Assembly (NCBI RefSeq): GCF_005473905.2
Contig: NZ_CP061336.1
Span: 2,720,501-2,784,500, forward strand
Direction: 5' to 3'
DNA from: Ruminiclostridium herbifermentans
GTDB lineage: Bacteria; Bacillota; Clostridia; Acetivibrionales; DSM-1351
DNA: 64,000 bases
Positions 39,374 through 48,562 of the stretch are shown here, one piece after another; position 1 is the stretch's first letter, and every line of letters starts with the position of its first letter. Made by a program: the position numbers and the translations under genes. The notes below the pieces were generated by a model. The model was not told the origin of the DNA, made no database searches, and saw nothing but the letters and a program-made list of their open reading frames with translations.

Positions 39374-39594
39374 TTATTATATTTCAAATACTAATAAAAA
39401 TCAAACTCTGTATGTATGAAATAACTATAAATACACCAATCTTACATAATATTAACTGCAAAGATATGTCATATATTATTTATTTTACTATTAATTGTAT
39501 CCAGTTATCCGTATTATAATACCCTTTATAAAGCTTAGAATCAAATTTAAATTTCTAAAAATAAAACTTCTATATATTTATAGAAAAATTATGT

Positions 39595-39702
39595 TAATCA
39601 GCGGCGTGTAAGTGAGGTAGGAGATATTTTTGTCATCACCTGAAAACCAAACGGGTACCCGCCACTTATAAATGCAGAGGACAATTTCTCGCCTTGTTAT
39701 AC
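39595..39702 (-). repeat. dispersed hairpin element, copy A
   Basis: On the minus strand: ATAACAAGGCGAGAAATTG, TCCTCTGC, GTGGCGGGTACCCG (palindromic core), TTTGGTTTTCAGGTGATGA and CACGCCGCTGATTA. It is the fullest copy and matches copy B in its middle and copy C at both ends. Confidence 0.5.
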
Positions 39703-39817
39703 TTTCCAGTAAAAAATCTGGCTTTGTACCTGCCATTATTAACTTAGTAATAAAAACGCTATATGCATTAGTACGCAGTTAACACTTGCAAATAAATGAC
39801 CAATTAATTGCAGACAT

Positions 39818-40204
39818 TTACTTTGCTTCAGCTTCTTTTTTAACTTCTTTGTCAAAGTTTACACCTTGAACATGAATATTTACTTCAATTACATTCAAGC
39901 CTGTCATTGTCTGTACTGCAGTTTTAACCTTCTCCTGTATATTCCATGCAACTTCAGGTATTCTAGCACCGAATTCTACTATTATATAAAGGTCAATTGC
40001 AGCCTCTTTTTCTCCAACCTCAACCTTTACACCCTTTGAAAGATTTTTTCTTCCAAGTATTTCGGCAATGCCTCCTACTATTCCTCCACTCATACCTGCA
40101 ACTCCAGGAACGTCAGTAGCAGCAATTCCTGCAATAATGGCAACAACCTCTTCAGAAATTTTTACAGACCCGTAATCATCTAAAACACTATTTTCTTCGT
40201 CCAT
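39818..40204 (-). CDS. Asp23/Gls24 family envelope stress protein
   Basis: A 128-residue soluble protein of the Asp23 family (VKISEEVVAIIAGIAATDVPGVAGM, in part; C-terminal MTGLNVIEVNIHVQGV). In many Clostridia such a gene lies between spoIIIAH and nusB. Starts after GAGAGGTG. A terminator separates it from spoIIIAH, so it probably has its own promoter. Confidence 0.92.
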   Translation of the reverse strand: MDEENSVLDDYGSVKISEEVVAIIAGIAATDVPGVAGMSGGIVGGIAEILGRKNLSKGVKVEVGEKEAAIDLYIIVEFGARIPEVAWNIQEKVKTAVQTMTGLNVIEVNIHVQGVNFDKEVKKEAEAK

Positions 40205-40391
40205 ATTGCACCTCTCTATAGGAAAACTTCTTGCAAGAAGTTTGATTATGGCTTAAAAGTAACTTAATACTTTATTATACCCACCAAACATAACTCTAAT
40301 AACTCTTGAAAAAGAAACTGTTTAGAACTTTGTAAATTATACCACTTAAAAGTACAATTATCAATGAAATAAATATACTTTTATACAAGAG

Positions 40392-40421
40392 AAAAAGGCT
40401 ATCCTAATCTGAAGGATAACC
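40392..40421 (-). terminator. terminator of the spoIIIA operon
   Basis: The stem GGTTATCC/GGATAGCC (one G-U) is followed on the minus strand by TTTTTC, 80 bp after spoIIIAH. Confidence 0.8.
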
Positions 40422-40499
40422 TCATTAATTATTATCTCAACTTTCCAAGTTAAAAACTATAGATGTAGGGGCATAACAATGGATAGTTGGGCTATAATC

Positions 40500-41063
40500 T
40501 TAATACATTGACTTGATAATCACTTTATCAAAAGAAACATTTCCTTGTCTAACAACTATATCAGCTATTTTTGCTGCATCAGCCTTTGAAATCGCCGGAG
40601 CCTTAACAATAATATCAACACTTCCGTCATCTGCAAACAATGCTATTGCATCACTAAAGCCCTTTCCTTTTATCAGTGATTCAATGTTTGCTTCTTTTTG
40701 GTTGATTTCAATAAGCTTCAACATTTTTTCCTGAGCCTTAGCTTTAGCTTCCTTTGAAGCAAGCTCATCAGAAGTTATGCTCTTTATTGTCTCAATATCT
40801 TCATCTCTGGATTTTTCTCTGTCCATTTTTGTCTGCGCAAAATAGTTATTTGTTTCCTTAGATGCTGTTACAGCCTCTTGTTCATTGTCTGCAACTTCTC
40901 CTGTAGAAATGCCTAAGTTATCTACATATACAGCATCACCACTTTGGGCAGGATCTTCAGCTGTACTGTAATGTTGGTTGTAGCTGATTTGTAAGTAGCC
41001 AGCTATAACAAGCATTAATACAAGGGAAAGTACAACAATTTGTTTTCTTTGTAGAAATTTCAT
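40500..41063 (-). CDS. spoIIIAH: stage III sporulation protein AH
   Basis: Mother-cell membrane protein whose extracellular domain binds forespore SpoIIQ (or its clostridial counterpart) to form the channel between compartments. An N-terminal anchor (7-25) precedes a linker and a C-terminal ring-building domain with AEDPAQSGDAVYVDNLG and KGFSDAIALFADDGSVDIIV (in parts). Starts after AGGAGGG. 187 residues. Confidence 0.9.
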   Translation of the reverse strand: MKFLQRKQIVVLSLVLMLVIAGYLQISYNQHYSTAEDPAQSGDAVYVDNLGISTGEVADNEQEAVTASKETNNYFAQTKMDREKSRDEDIETIKSITSDELASKEAKAKAQEKMLKLIEINQKEANIESLIKGKGFSDAIALFADDGSVDIIVKAPAISKADAAKIADIVVRQGNVSFDKVIIKSMY

Positions 41064-41420
41064 TACATAGACCCTCCTAACAATGTTAATAATTTATTAT
41101 TCCTCCTTAGCTTTTAACTTAAGGATTATAACGAGGTTTTTGTCCTCGCTTTCACGCCGCTGATTATTAATGATTTTTCTACTAAAAAATTTCTCTAAAA
41201 TGTAAAAGCTTTATTTAAAAAATTATTAGAAAAACTTTATTAGTAAAACTTCATTAGAACAACTTTATCAATAAAATTTTATTGAAAAATTTATATTTGA
41301 ATCATTAGCGTTATAACTTATCTTAGAATTATGTATATTCATTATTTATACACTTTATATCTGTTTTTTAAATTAATTACTCAACTTTCAATTTAAAATT
41401 TTGATGATTATAATATCTAG
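41064..41420. other. intergenic spoIIIAG-spoIIIAH with short repeats
   Basis: Holds a short version of the dispersed element (41127-41170) and a run of short TTTATTAGTAAAACTTCATT-type repeats (about 41210-41290) like those at 19000-19090. Confidence 0.45.
41127..41170 (+). repeat. dispersed hairpin element, copy C (internally deleted)
   Basis: ATAACGAGGTTTTTGTCCTC followed by GCTTTCACGCCGCTGATTA has both ends of copy A but lacks its middle; GAGG...CCTC forms a small hairpin. Plus strand, opposite to copy A. Confidence 0.45.
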
Positions 41421-42080
41421 TTAATTTCCGTTTCTCTCAAATACTTGTATTTTATGAGCAGCTATATCCAAAAGAGCTTCTGCTGCTTTGGACAAATTAG
41501 CCTTTACTTCCGCGTCATCAGCCCCATCAGCCACTACTACCACACCCTTAACCTTTGGGAAAATTTCCTTGATTATAAATGGTTTTTTTGATCCATTAGC
41601 TTCTTCATAAATAGTTGAATTTTCTATGTCAGTTTGTCTAACAATTCTAGAACCACCTTCTTTGTCCTTTTCCTGAGTACTATTTTCACTTGTATTAACG
41701 TCTACAGCCGGTATATATTCATTTCCGGTGTAAAATGTAATCATAACGTCTACTTTACCTGCACCCTTTATTTTTGACAATATTGCCTGCAGCTTGCTCT
41801 CCATTTCACTTTTGGGATCTTTATTTGATTGATTAAAGGTTTCTGCCGACCCATCCCTAGTATCAGAAACAGCTTTAGCATCAAGTCCAGCATCACTAGC
41901 ATTAACAAGAGTTCTATTAATTGCATTATTTTCAGGCTCTTTTTCAAACAGGGCACTTCCAGCAATAAGGAACATAGCCCCCAAAAGTGCTATAATTGCT
42001 GCCTTCTCTATGATTTTTTTGCTGCCCTGCTTTTTAACTGATCCTTTTGCTTTTTCCAGAAGCTTTTTAAACATATTCAT
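41421..42080 (-). CDS. spoIIIAG: stage III sporulation protein AG
   Basis: Forms the secretin-like ring of the feeding-tube channel. A basic N-terminus, one membrane helix (about 25-42) and an extracellular domain with the typical ITFYTGNEYIPAVDVNTSEN and IFPKVKGVVVVADGADDAEV (in parts). The start is uncertain: the ATG used here follows GGGCGAAAAT (weak); another in-frame ATG lies 21 bases upstream. Confidence 0.9.
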   Translation of the reverse strand: MNMFKKLLEKAKGSVKKQGSKKIIEKAAIIALLGAMFLIAGSALFEKEPENNAINRTLVNASDAGLDAKAVSDTRDGSAETFNQSNKDPKSEMESKLQAILSKIKGAGKVDVMITFYTGNEYIPAVDVNTSENSTQEKDKEGGSRIVRQTDIENSTIYEEANGSKKPFIIKEIFPKVKGVVVVADGADDAEVKANLSKAAEALLDIAAHKIQVFERNGN

Positions 42081-42449
42081 ATTTTCGCCCATACTCTGCA
42101 TATGTCCGGCAATGTATATGTGCAGTCTTTGGACTCCCCTCCTTTATAATCTATTTTGTTTGTCTATTGTACTAATTTAATATGTTTGACTAAATATTTT
42201 ACGAACCTTGTATAGTACTGGCTTATTCTTACTTGTACTCGCGTACCAGTAAGACTGCGATAAAACTTCAGTACTAGCTTACTGATTCTTCCGTACTAAC
42301 TTACTTTATGGTTTGCTCACTAGATATTTATTGAATTTGTATTGGTTGATTCATAGTTATTTGTACACCCTCACCACATTCAGCATCCTTGCTTCATCGT
42401 TGGTCTAAAACATATATCCTAGAGGTTTTAGGACATAAATAACTATTCT
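42081..42449. other. intergenic spoIIIAF-spoIIIAG
   Basis: About 370 bp in an operon whose genes usually overlap. It contains a TACTGG...CCAGTA inverted repeat and repeated TTACTTGTACT/TTCAGTACTAGCTTACTGATT wording near 42220-42300. No gene. Confidence 0.4.
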
Positions 42450-43106
42450 TCACTCTTCTAGTATTGTTACGAAAATCAAGTCCTTATTTATTTCAAGAGC
42501 CCTATTAAGATTGTCTTTAACCTGCTCTGCAATTTTACTGTTATTTTCATTTATTTGATTTGATGCTTTCGTTTTCGCATTTTCTGATTGTGAATTAATT
42601 TCAACATTCACTACCGAAACAGGCTTTATTTTTATACTATCAGCTGTTTTTTCATCTTTATCTTGCTTTTTATTTTTTTGCATTTCTAAATACACTCTAT
42701 TAACCTCACCAAAACTGTCACTATTGTAGTCTTCATTAATTTGAACATCTACCTTTAAGGCTACTACACCCTCTATTTCTTCTGTTTCAGCTTGTATTTT
42801 ATTTATCAGTTTCTTTTTATAAATACCTGCAATTTGTTTCATTTGAGTATCATTTAATAGCTTGCTGCTGTTTTCCAGTTCTTTTTTATCAATATAAAAG
42901 CTGTCGGAAATAATGTCTTCTCTCAATGTATAATTCTGATTCCTTAACGCTATAAATGGATTTATAATTACAATTAACAAAATAAAGCCTGATACCAAAT
43001 TAATTATTTTCTTTATTTTGCCTGTTGGAATTATAATTTCAAAGAGAATAAGTATTACTGTAATAGTTACAATATTTATTATCCAGTCCTTCAAAAATAG
43101 AAGCAT
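42450..43106 (-). CDS. spoIIIAF: stage III sporulation protein AF
   Basis: Two N-terminal membrane helices (5-27, 34-52) with the family's PTGKIKKIINLVSGFILL segment between and after them, followed by a charged soluble domain. 218 residues; starts after AGGGGGA, 13 bp from spoIIIAE. Confidence 0.9.
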   Translation of the reverse strand: MLLFLKDWIINIVTITVILILFEIIIPTGKIKKIINLVSGFILLIVIINPFIALRNQNYTLREDIISDSFYIDKKELENSSKLLNDTQMKQIAGIYKKKLINKIQAETEEIEGVVALKVDVQINEDYNSDSFGEVNRVYLEMQKNKKQDKDEKTADSIKIKPVSVVNVEINSQSENAKTKASNQINENNSKIAEQVKDNLNRALEINKDLIFVTILEE

Positions 43107-43119
43107 CTGCCTATTCCCC

Positions 43120-44502
43120 CTATCTTATCATTGTTGATAAATTAGTTGTACTTATTACAACTGTTATAGCTATCAAGAACATAACAGATACTGCCGCCGT
43201 TATTCCCAGCAGGAAGGTCAATGAACTTGCCATGTCACTCATGCAGTTTGTAATTTTCTTATCAGATATTGGCTCAACAATTGCACTGGCTAGTCTGTAT
43301 AATATTACAAGAGCAAGTATTTTCAATAATGGAGCTAGACAAATTATTATTATGCCAATCATAGCAACAATACCAGAGGCATTTTTTATTACTAAAGTAC
43401 AGCCAACTACTGTATCAGCAGCATCAGCCAAATATTTTCCCACAACAGGTATAAAGGTTCCAAGAGCAAATTTAGCTGTTTTGCTTGTTACACCATCTAC
43501 TACTGCTCCCATGGTGCCTTGAATGGAAACAACCGCAATAAATATTGTCAATATCAGGCCAATTCCCCATGTGCATATTTGCTTAATAAAGCCGGAGAGT
43601 TTTGTTAACTGAACCTTGTCCGAAATATTGTTAACGATATTTAACACCGTTATCAAAAATATTAGGGGTATAAAGAAATTTTTTATAATTGTAGCCCCTA
43701 ATTCCACAAGCATAATAAGTATAGGCTGAAAAACTCCAGCTGACGAAAGATTTCCTGTTGATACAAGCAAACTGATTAATAACGGAATAATTGAGTGCAT
43801 AAAGCTAACCATTTTGTCAATTATAGACACACACATGGTCATAGCAGTGCTGAAGCTAATCATCAATACCGAAACTATAACAATATAGCAAACAAAGAAT
43901 GCAAGTTCTCCCACACTTTCACTTAAAAATGAATTCTGCAAGTTCTTCAATATGGCACAAATAATCGCCAGAATAATTATCTTAATCAAGATATCAGTGT
44001 TCAAAAACACCTCGCCAAGCAAATATCTCACTACTCTGTTAATTATTCCGGTAATGCTTAAATCAAAATCCCCCTTAACCGCTGAGGATATTATGTTATC
44101 AGGCTTGAATTCAGGAAACAGCTCTTCAGCTTCCTTGGAATAATACTTTTTAACGCTTTCTGTAATGGATTTAGTATCGTTTGCATTTAGCTGCTCTTCA
44201 ATTAAACTACTTGTATCATCTAAACTATTTGTATCATCATATTGACTTTTTTCTGTCTCTTGACCAATAATTTGACCGCTACTAGCATTATTGTCTTTAG
44301 CAGCCAAAGCTTCCATAGGGTTTAATACCATGGGGCTTAATATGGATATGAAAACAATCAAAAATATAGTACATGTTTTAATGCGAATATTCATTTTCCT
44401 TTTAAAATTATGTAAAATGGTCTCATTTGCTTGAACCGCAAAAGAGATAAATCTTAATTTTTGTTTGTCAATATGTACAGATAAAATTTTTTTCATTGGC
44501 AT
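43120..44502 (-). CDS. spoIIIAE: stage III sporulation protein AE
   Basis: Polytopic permease-like component of the SpoIIIA channel. An N-terminal region with a signal-like helix (about 42-66, ending near EALAA) is followed by eight or so membrane segments; the conserved PLISLLVSTGN and FIPVVGKYLADAADTVVG motifs are present. Start is the third codon of the longest frame, six bases after GGGGG. 460 residues, slightly longer than usual at the N-terminus. Confidence 0.92.
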   Translation of the reverse strand: MPMKKILSVHIDKQKLRFISFAVQANETILHNFKRKMNIRIKTCTIFLIVFISILSPMVLNPMEALAAKDNNASSGQIIGQETEKSQYDDTNSLDDTSSLIEEQLNANDTKSITESVKKYYSKEAEELFPEFKPDNIISSAVKGDFDLSITGIINRVVRYLLGEVFLNTDILIKIIILAIICAILKNLQNSFLSESVGELAFFVCYIVIVSVLMISFSTAMTMCVSIIDKMVSFMHSIIPLLISLLVSTGNLSSAGVFQPILIMLVELGATIIKNFFIPLIFLITVLNIVNNISDKVQLTKLSGFIKQICTWGIGLILTIFIAVVSIQGTMGAVVDGVTSKTAKFALGTFIPVVGKYLADAADTVVGCTLVIKNASGIVAMIGIIIICLAPLLKILALVILYRLASAIVEPISDKKITNCMSDMASSLTFLLGITAAVSVMFLIAITVVISTTNLSTMIR

Positions 44503-44526
44503 ATCCATCCCCCTTGGTTACTCAAA

Positions 44527-44905
44527 CCACAAAAAGCTGCTGACTGAGTTACGCCTCCCCTTTTAATAGTTCTATTTCAAAACATGTCATTCAAAATCAC
44601 ATGTGGTTTTCTATAGGCAAAAGTTAATTATGCTTGTACAGAGTTCTCTTAAATCCACGAAATGCTGCTGACTAGTTGCGCCTACTTATGGAAATTCTGT
44701 TTCAAAACATGTCATTCAAAATCACATGTGGTTTTCTATAGGCAAAAGTTAATTATGCTTGTACAGAGTTCTCTTAAATCCACAAAAAGCTGCTGACTGA
44801 GTTGCGCCTACTTTTGGCAATTTTATTTCAAAACATGTCATCAAAATCACATGTGGTTTTCTATAGGCAAAAGTTAATTATGCTTGTACAGAGTACGCTA
44901 TATCC
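44527..44905. repeat. three tandem copies of a ~125-bp unit between spoIIIAD and spoIIIAE
   Basis: Units begin CCACRAAAWGCTGCTGACT at 44527, 44655 and 44780 (periods 128 and 125) and end ATTATGCTTGTACAGAG. Each contains an inverted repeat AAAACATGT...ACATGTGGTTTT. A fourth partial end (ATTATGCTTGTACAAAG) occurs near 44981. The copies differ at only a few positions. Confidence 0.9.
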
Positions 44906-45009
44906 ATATTAAGAAAATGATGTATTCACGAAATATTTCCTCAATAAAAGCTGCTTGAAACTTTTCGCTTCTCGACCCCCCATTATGCTTGTACAAAGGA
45001 TTTGCTAGT

Positions 45010-45396
45010 CTAAGGCATAAGCTTTATTACTAAATCCAGCAATGAAGAAATTATCGGTACAGCCAAAATCACAATTGTCACTTTTCCAGCAAGTTCTATT
45101 TTTGAGGCAATGGAGGATTCACCGGCATCCTTGCAAACCTCAGCTCCAAACTCAGCAATATAGGCAATTCCAACTATTTTCAAAAGTATATTTATGTAGG
45201 TATAATCTATATTTGCTTTTTTGCTGAAGCTTTGCAAAAAATCTATTACGGCAGACAGCTTTACTATAACAACAATAAATATTAATATGCCCGTAGCTAT
45301 TCCCAATTGTAAAGCTAACTCAGGACGCTGCTTTTTTATTATTGATGATAAAACAACCGCAATTATGCCGACACAAACAATCTGAAGTATATCCAT
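45010..45396 (-). CDS. spoIIIAD: stage III sporulation protein AD
   Basis: A 128-residue membrane protein with three or four helices (MDILQIVCVGIIAVVLSSII start; AYIAEFGAEVCKDAGESSIA conserved loop). Small SpoIIIA channel component. Starts after AAAGGTG. Confidence 0.92.
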   Translation of the reverse strand: MDILQIVCVGIIAVVLSSIIKKQRPELALQLGIATGILIFIVVIVKLSAVIDFLQSFSKKANIDYTYINILLKIVGIAYIAEFGAEVCKDAGESSIASKIELAGKVTIVILAVPIISSLLDLVIKLMP

Positions 45397-45723
45397 AGCA
45401 CCTTTGACCTCTTATTAGTTATTTGTTGTTTTGCTTAGCCCTTTGTGATTAATCTTTTCAAATAGCTTTTAATTATGGCAGCTGCAATTTAGTTTATTTT
45501 GATTAGCTTGTATCTTAAAACCATAGTTTTTACGGTGTTTTAGCCATCCTAATATGTTCATACAACCCTTCTATTAGACAAACATATTAGACATAAAACC
45601 TTCTTAAACTCATTTGCTCACAAAATTATAGCTAAACTATCAGCGTAGAGTTTTTGCTTCAGAGGCGTTAGGTAGTATTTCTTACTGCTTCCTCACAATT
45701 ATGCAAGCTAAACCCTAACCCAA
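45397..45723. other. intergenic spoIIIAC-spoIIIAD
   Basis: About 330 bp with no gene and no recognised structure. Confidence 0.35.
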
Positions 45724-45921
45724 TTAGAACTGGAACATAGTTTTAACAGCCTGGAAAAGTCCTGCTATTTCTTTTGAAACTATCATCAGCACAACAACTA
45801 TTCCTGCCAAGGTTATCATCATTGCCTGCTCTTCTCTGCCTGTTCGCTTAAGCAATTCATAAAGTACTGAAACAATTATTCCTATTGCTGCTATTTTAAA
45901 TATAAGATCAATGCCATCCAT
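45724..45921 (-). CDS. spoIIIAC: stage III sporulation protein AC
   Basis: A 65-residue two-helix membrane protein (DLIFKIAAIGIIVSVLYELL; MMITLAGIVVVLMIV). The start is the ATG seven bases after GGAGG rather than a GTG further upstream. Confidence 0.92.
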   Translation of the reverse strand: MDGIDLIFKIAAIGIIVSVLYELLKRTGREEQAMMITLAGIVVVLMIVSKEIAGLFQAVKTMFQF

Positions 45922-46203
45922 ACAAACCTCCACGCCACATTGGACAATAATATAGTAAAACTTTCAGCGGATAACCTATGCATTTATATCAAAATACTGT
46001 CTTTCCTTACAATTGTAACAGCTGTATTATCAGCTACTGATGAATTAATTCATATTAGATTTGCAGTTCAATCTAAATATCACTAAATTTGCTCCTATAT
46101 GCTATTAACTAATTAAATATTTTATGCTTGCAAATTTCTAATTCGTTTTGGCAGAAAACTGCTCAAGCCTTCAAAGCTGTACTTCCCACTTAATTTATAA
46201 CCA

Positions 46204-46722
46204 TCAGAAAAATATTATAGCTATTGCCAAACCGCTCAAAACTCCAAGACTTCGATACATTTTTTCGTTCTTCTTTTTCATTTCTTCAGCCTTTTGCTCT
46301 TGCAGCTTTAGTTGTGACGAAATAAGCCTAATATTATTTAATTGACCCTCCAAATCGGAATTACCAAGCATTTTCCCAAAGGTTAGAAGAATTGTCTTGT
46401 CCTCATAATTCAAAGACAGCTTTCCATAGTTTTCCTCAACCGCCTTTTCCCAAGCCAAATCTGCTGTGTAACCATTTGTACCTAGATATTTAGCTGCCTC
46501 CCTAAAAATTATTGCAGTATCAAATTTAGCGCTGTTATATATTCTAATAAATGCTTCTGCCAATAAATTGGACAAATAGCTTATCTCGTTTTCCAGCATT
46601 TGCAGCATAGATTGCAATTCTCGTAAAGCCCTTGGTCTTTTTGAGCATTCAGCTGCCATTGAAAAGCCTATTATGCTAGTGCCGCCAATAAGTATGACTG
46701 CCCCTATAAGTTTTATTATCAT
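46204..46722 (-). CDS. spoIIIAB: stage III sporulation protein AB
   Basis: 172 residues, GspF-like fold fragment: an N-terminal membrane helix, a cytoplasmic helical domain with RPRALRELQSMLQMLENEISY, and a C-terminal helix. The ATG overlaps the spoIIIAA stop (ATGA) and follows GGAGG, so translation is coupled. Confidence 0.92.
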   Translation of the reverse strand: MIIKLIGAVILIGGTSIIGFSMAAECSKRPRALRELQSMLQMLENEISYLSNLLAEAFIRIYNSAKFDTAIIFREAAKYLGTNGYTADLAWEKAVEENYGKLSLNYEDKTILLTFGKMLGNSDLEGQLNNIRLISSQLKLQEQKAEEMKKKNEKMYRSLGVLSGLAIAIIFF

Positions 46723-47717
46723 GCCCGGCACCTCCTGTATATTGCTGTAAGCTTGGAGTCAACAACTTCTTCAAGAGTTCCGGGGCCATTTCTGCTGCTT
46801 AGTACGATAATTCTTTCAAATACGCCTGACTTAATCATTTCCAGCAGTTCTTCCCTCATTTTGAGTTCTGTAATGCTATAGCCATGAGCAGAGGTTATAA
46901 TTTTAACTCCTGAGTTCAAAACCTTTAGTATTGCTGCCTTGTCGCCCTGAGTTCCAATTTCATCAGTAATTATTATATTAGGAGACATACTTCGAAGTAG
47001 CATTTCCATACCTAAGGCTTTAGGGCATCCATCCATAATGTCAGTTCTAAAGCCAACATCATTTTGTGCAATGCCTTTGAAGCAAGCTGCAATTTCTGAT
47101 CTCTCATCTACAATTCCAACCTTAAGCCCTGTAAAATCAAAATCTGCAGCACCGTTGCTCATAATTCTTGCGACATCTCTTAAAATAGTAGTTTTACCGC
47201 ATTGGGGTGGTCCGACTAACAAGGTATTATATATATCACTGCTATTTTTTATTATGAATTTTATGATATGCTTGGAGCAGCCTGATATTTCCTTAGCAAC
47301 ACGAATATTTAGCCCATTGAAATCCTTTATATTTCTTACTTGTCCTTCTTGAATTACTGTTTTACCGCAAAGCCCTACTCTATGGCCTCCACGAAGAGTT
47401 AGATACCCCGCTCTTATTTCATCCTGGTAAGCATATACTGAGTTCTCACTCATTAGCTCCATTGTTTTTAATATTTCCATTTGAGCTAATATATAGGATG
47501 CAGAGATATCCTTTGTCAGTAAGCCCTCTGCTGTAACAAACCAGTCAAAGTTCTTGTAAAATACCATCAAAGGCTTGCTTGCCCTTAATCTTATTTCCTC
47601 TAGATTGTCCAAAATATCACTTTCCATTTTAAGCAGTATATTTTTTATACTGGGTATGACAAACGGCAGAATGTCATTTTCAACAGATTTTAGCTTTTGC
47701 AAAGGCTTATTGCTCAT
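46719..47717 (-). CDS. spoIIIAA: stage III sporulation protein AA (ATPase)
   Basis: Secretion-type ATPase proposed to energise the SpoIIIA channel. Walker A is GPPQCGKTTILRD, Walker B lies in NIIITDEIG, and the family motif YQDEIRAGYLTLRGGHRVGLCG is present (given in part). First gene of the complete spoIIIAA-AH operon; 332 residues. The binding site GAGG lies ten bases from the ATG. Confidence 0.95.
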   Translation of the reverse strand: MSNKPLQKLKSVENDILPFVIPSIKNILLKMESDILDNLEEIRLRASKPLMVFYKNFDWFVTAEGLLTKDISASYILAQMEILKTMELMSENSVYAYQDEIRAGYLTLRGGHRVGLCGKTVIQEGQVRNIKDFNGLNIRVAKEISGCSKHIIKFIIKNSSDIYNTLLVGPPQCGKTTILRDVARIMSNGAADFDFTGLKVGIVDERSEIAACFKGIAQNDVGFRTDIMDGCPKALGMEMLLRSMSPNIIITDEIGTQGDKAAILKVLNSGVKIITSAHGYSITELKMREELLEMIKSGVFERIIVLSSRNGPGTLEEVVDSKLTAIYRRCRA

Positions 47718-47799
47718 TTGTGTCCATCCTCTCTTCTTATCCTTCGAGTTAATTACTAATAATATATTAGGCTTTGTCCAACAATATGACTTAAATAAA

Positions 47800-47853
47800 A
47801 TAAAAAAGCTGATTACAAATTCAAATATAATTCGAATTTGTAATCAGCTTTTG
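47800..47853 (-). terminator. strong bidirectional hairpin terminator upstream of spoIIIAA
   Basis: An 18-bp perfect stem AAAGCTGATTACAAATTC/GAATTTGTAATCAGCTTT with A and T runs on both sides. It closes minus-strand transcription arriving from the accessory region and marks its left boundary. Confidence 0.85.
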
Positions 47854-48117
47854 ACAATACAATATACCAAGCAGTAATTTACTTAAATAGTACTCCCGCC
47901 GACCGTATTACACTCGACTTCCTGTCTCGGGTTAATACTCACAGCTACTCCTGTAGCTGTGTCGGCTACAATACTTGTTATTCACCTACTATTTCTAGCA
48001 TCAATTTCTAACCGAGCTTCGCAACTAGATATATATTACACTCGCGTACTATTTATATCAAAAAGACATCGTTATACAGAAAATGTTTTTTGCATTAACT
48101 CATTGACTAAGCTAATT
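47854..48117. other. GC-richer intergenic with stem-loops, possible small RNA
   Basis: Contains CACAGCTAC/GTAGCTGTG (perfect 9-bp stem, 47940-47961), enclosed by GCCGA/TCGGC, and a repeated TATTACACTCG (47902, 48033). No ORF. The composition differs from the AT-rich spacers around it. Confidence 0.3.
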
Positions 48118-48397
48118 TATAGACTGAATAGTAACGGATAAACAGCATTATTACCGTCTATCAGGTAGCGGAACGCCAGAACTAAATCTTCATTTCCTTG
48201 TTTGGGACAACTATCATAAATTTATATTTATTTGGGCTCAACAGTATTCTTACTTTCCATGTGTTTGTAAAACACTAGTTGATAGACTTTTCAAATCCTC
48301 TAATCTGGGTCATTAGCAATTCAACAAAACAAATAGGAGTATTTCCATTGTAATCAGCTGGTTTCAATTCCCTATTTCAGGTCATTAGTATTTTTAC
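48118..48397 (-). CRISPR. decayed CRISPR array A
   Basis: Repeat of 37 bp, canonical on the minus strand (begins GTTGAAATGC, ends GGGAATTGAAAC). Repeat-like units at 48118-48154, a collapsed unit 48188-48253, 48289-48325 and 48361-48397; spacers of 33-35 bp at 48155, 48254 and 48326. All repeats are degenerate. Spacers 48254-48288 and 48326-48360 recur in array B. Confidence 0.75.
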
Positions 48398-48460
48398 TTG
48401 TTTTTTTGAGCTATTCTCAGTATTTTCAAGGCTTTCAGCCATTTTGAGATTGGGTTAAGA
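48398..48460 (-). promoter_or_regulatory. CRISPR leader A
   Basis: The segment containing GAGCTATTCTCAGTATTTTC and AGCCATTTTGAGATTGGGTT recurs next to the repeat-proximal end of all three arrays, on the side expected for a leader of minus-strand arrays. Confidence 0.65.
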
Positions 48461-48562
48461 TTGTAATTTTTAGTGAATAAGCTAAAAACGTAATGCATCT
48501 AGATCTCCTGCTTTATACTAAATACCAACATTTCGCTCATATATCTATCACTTAAAACAACA

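Larger units (their letters stand above)
39144..39817. other. long intergenic between asp23 and amaP with two repeat copies
   Basis: About 670 bp between two genes that normally abut. It carries two diverged copies of the dispersed hairpin element (39271-39373 and 39595-39702, about 325 bp apart, both on the minus strand). No ORF is convincing. Confidence 0.5.

Noticed and set aside
47854-48141. 60-codon plus-strand ORF upstream of array A
   Set aside because: No ribosome binding site and no protein-like sequence; overlaps stem-loops.
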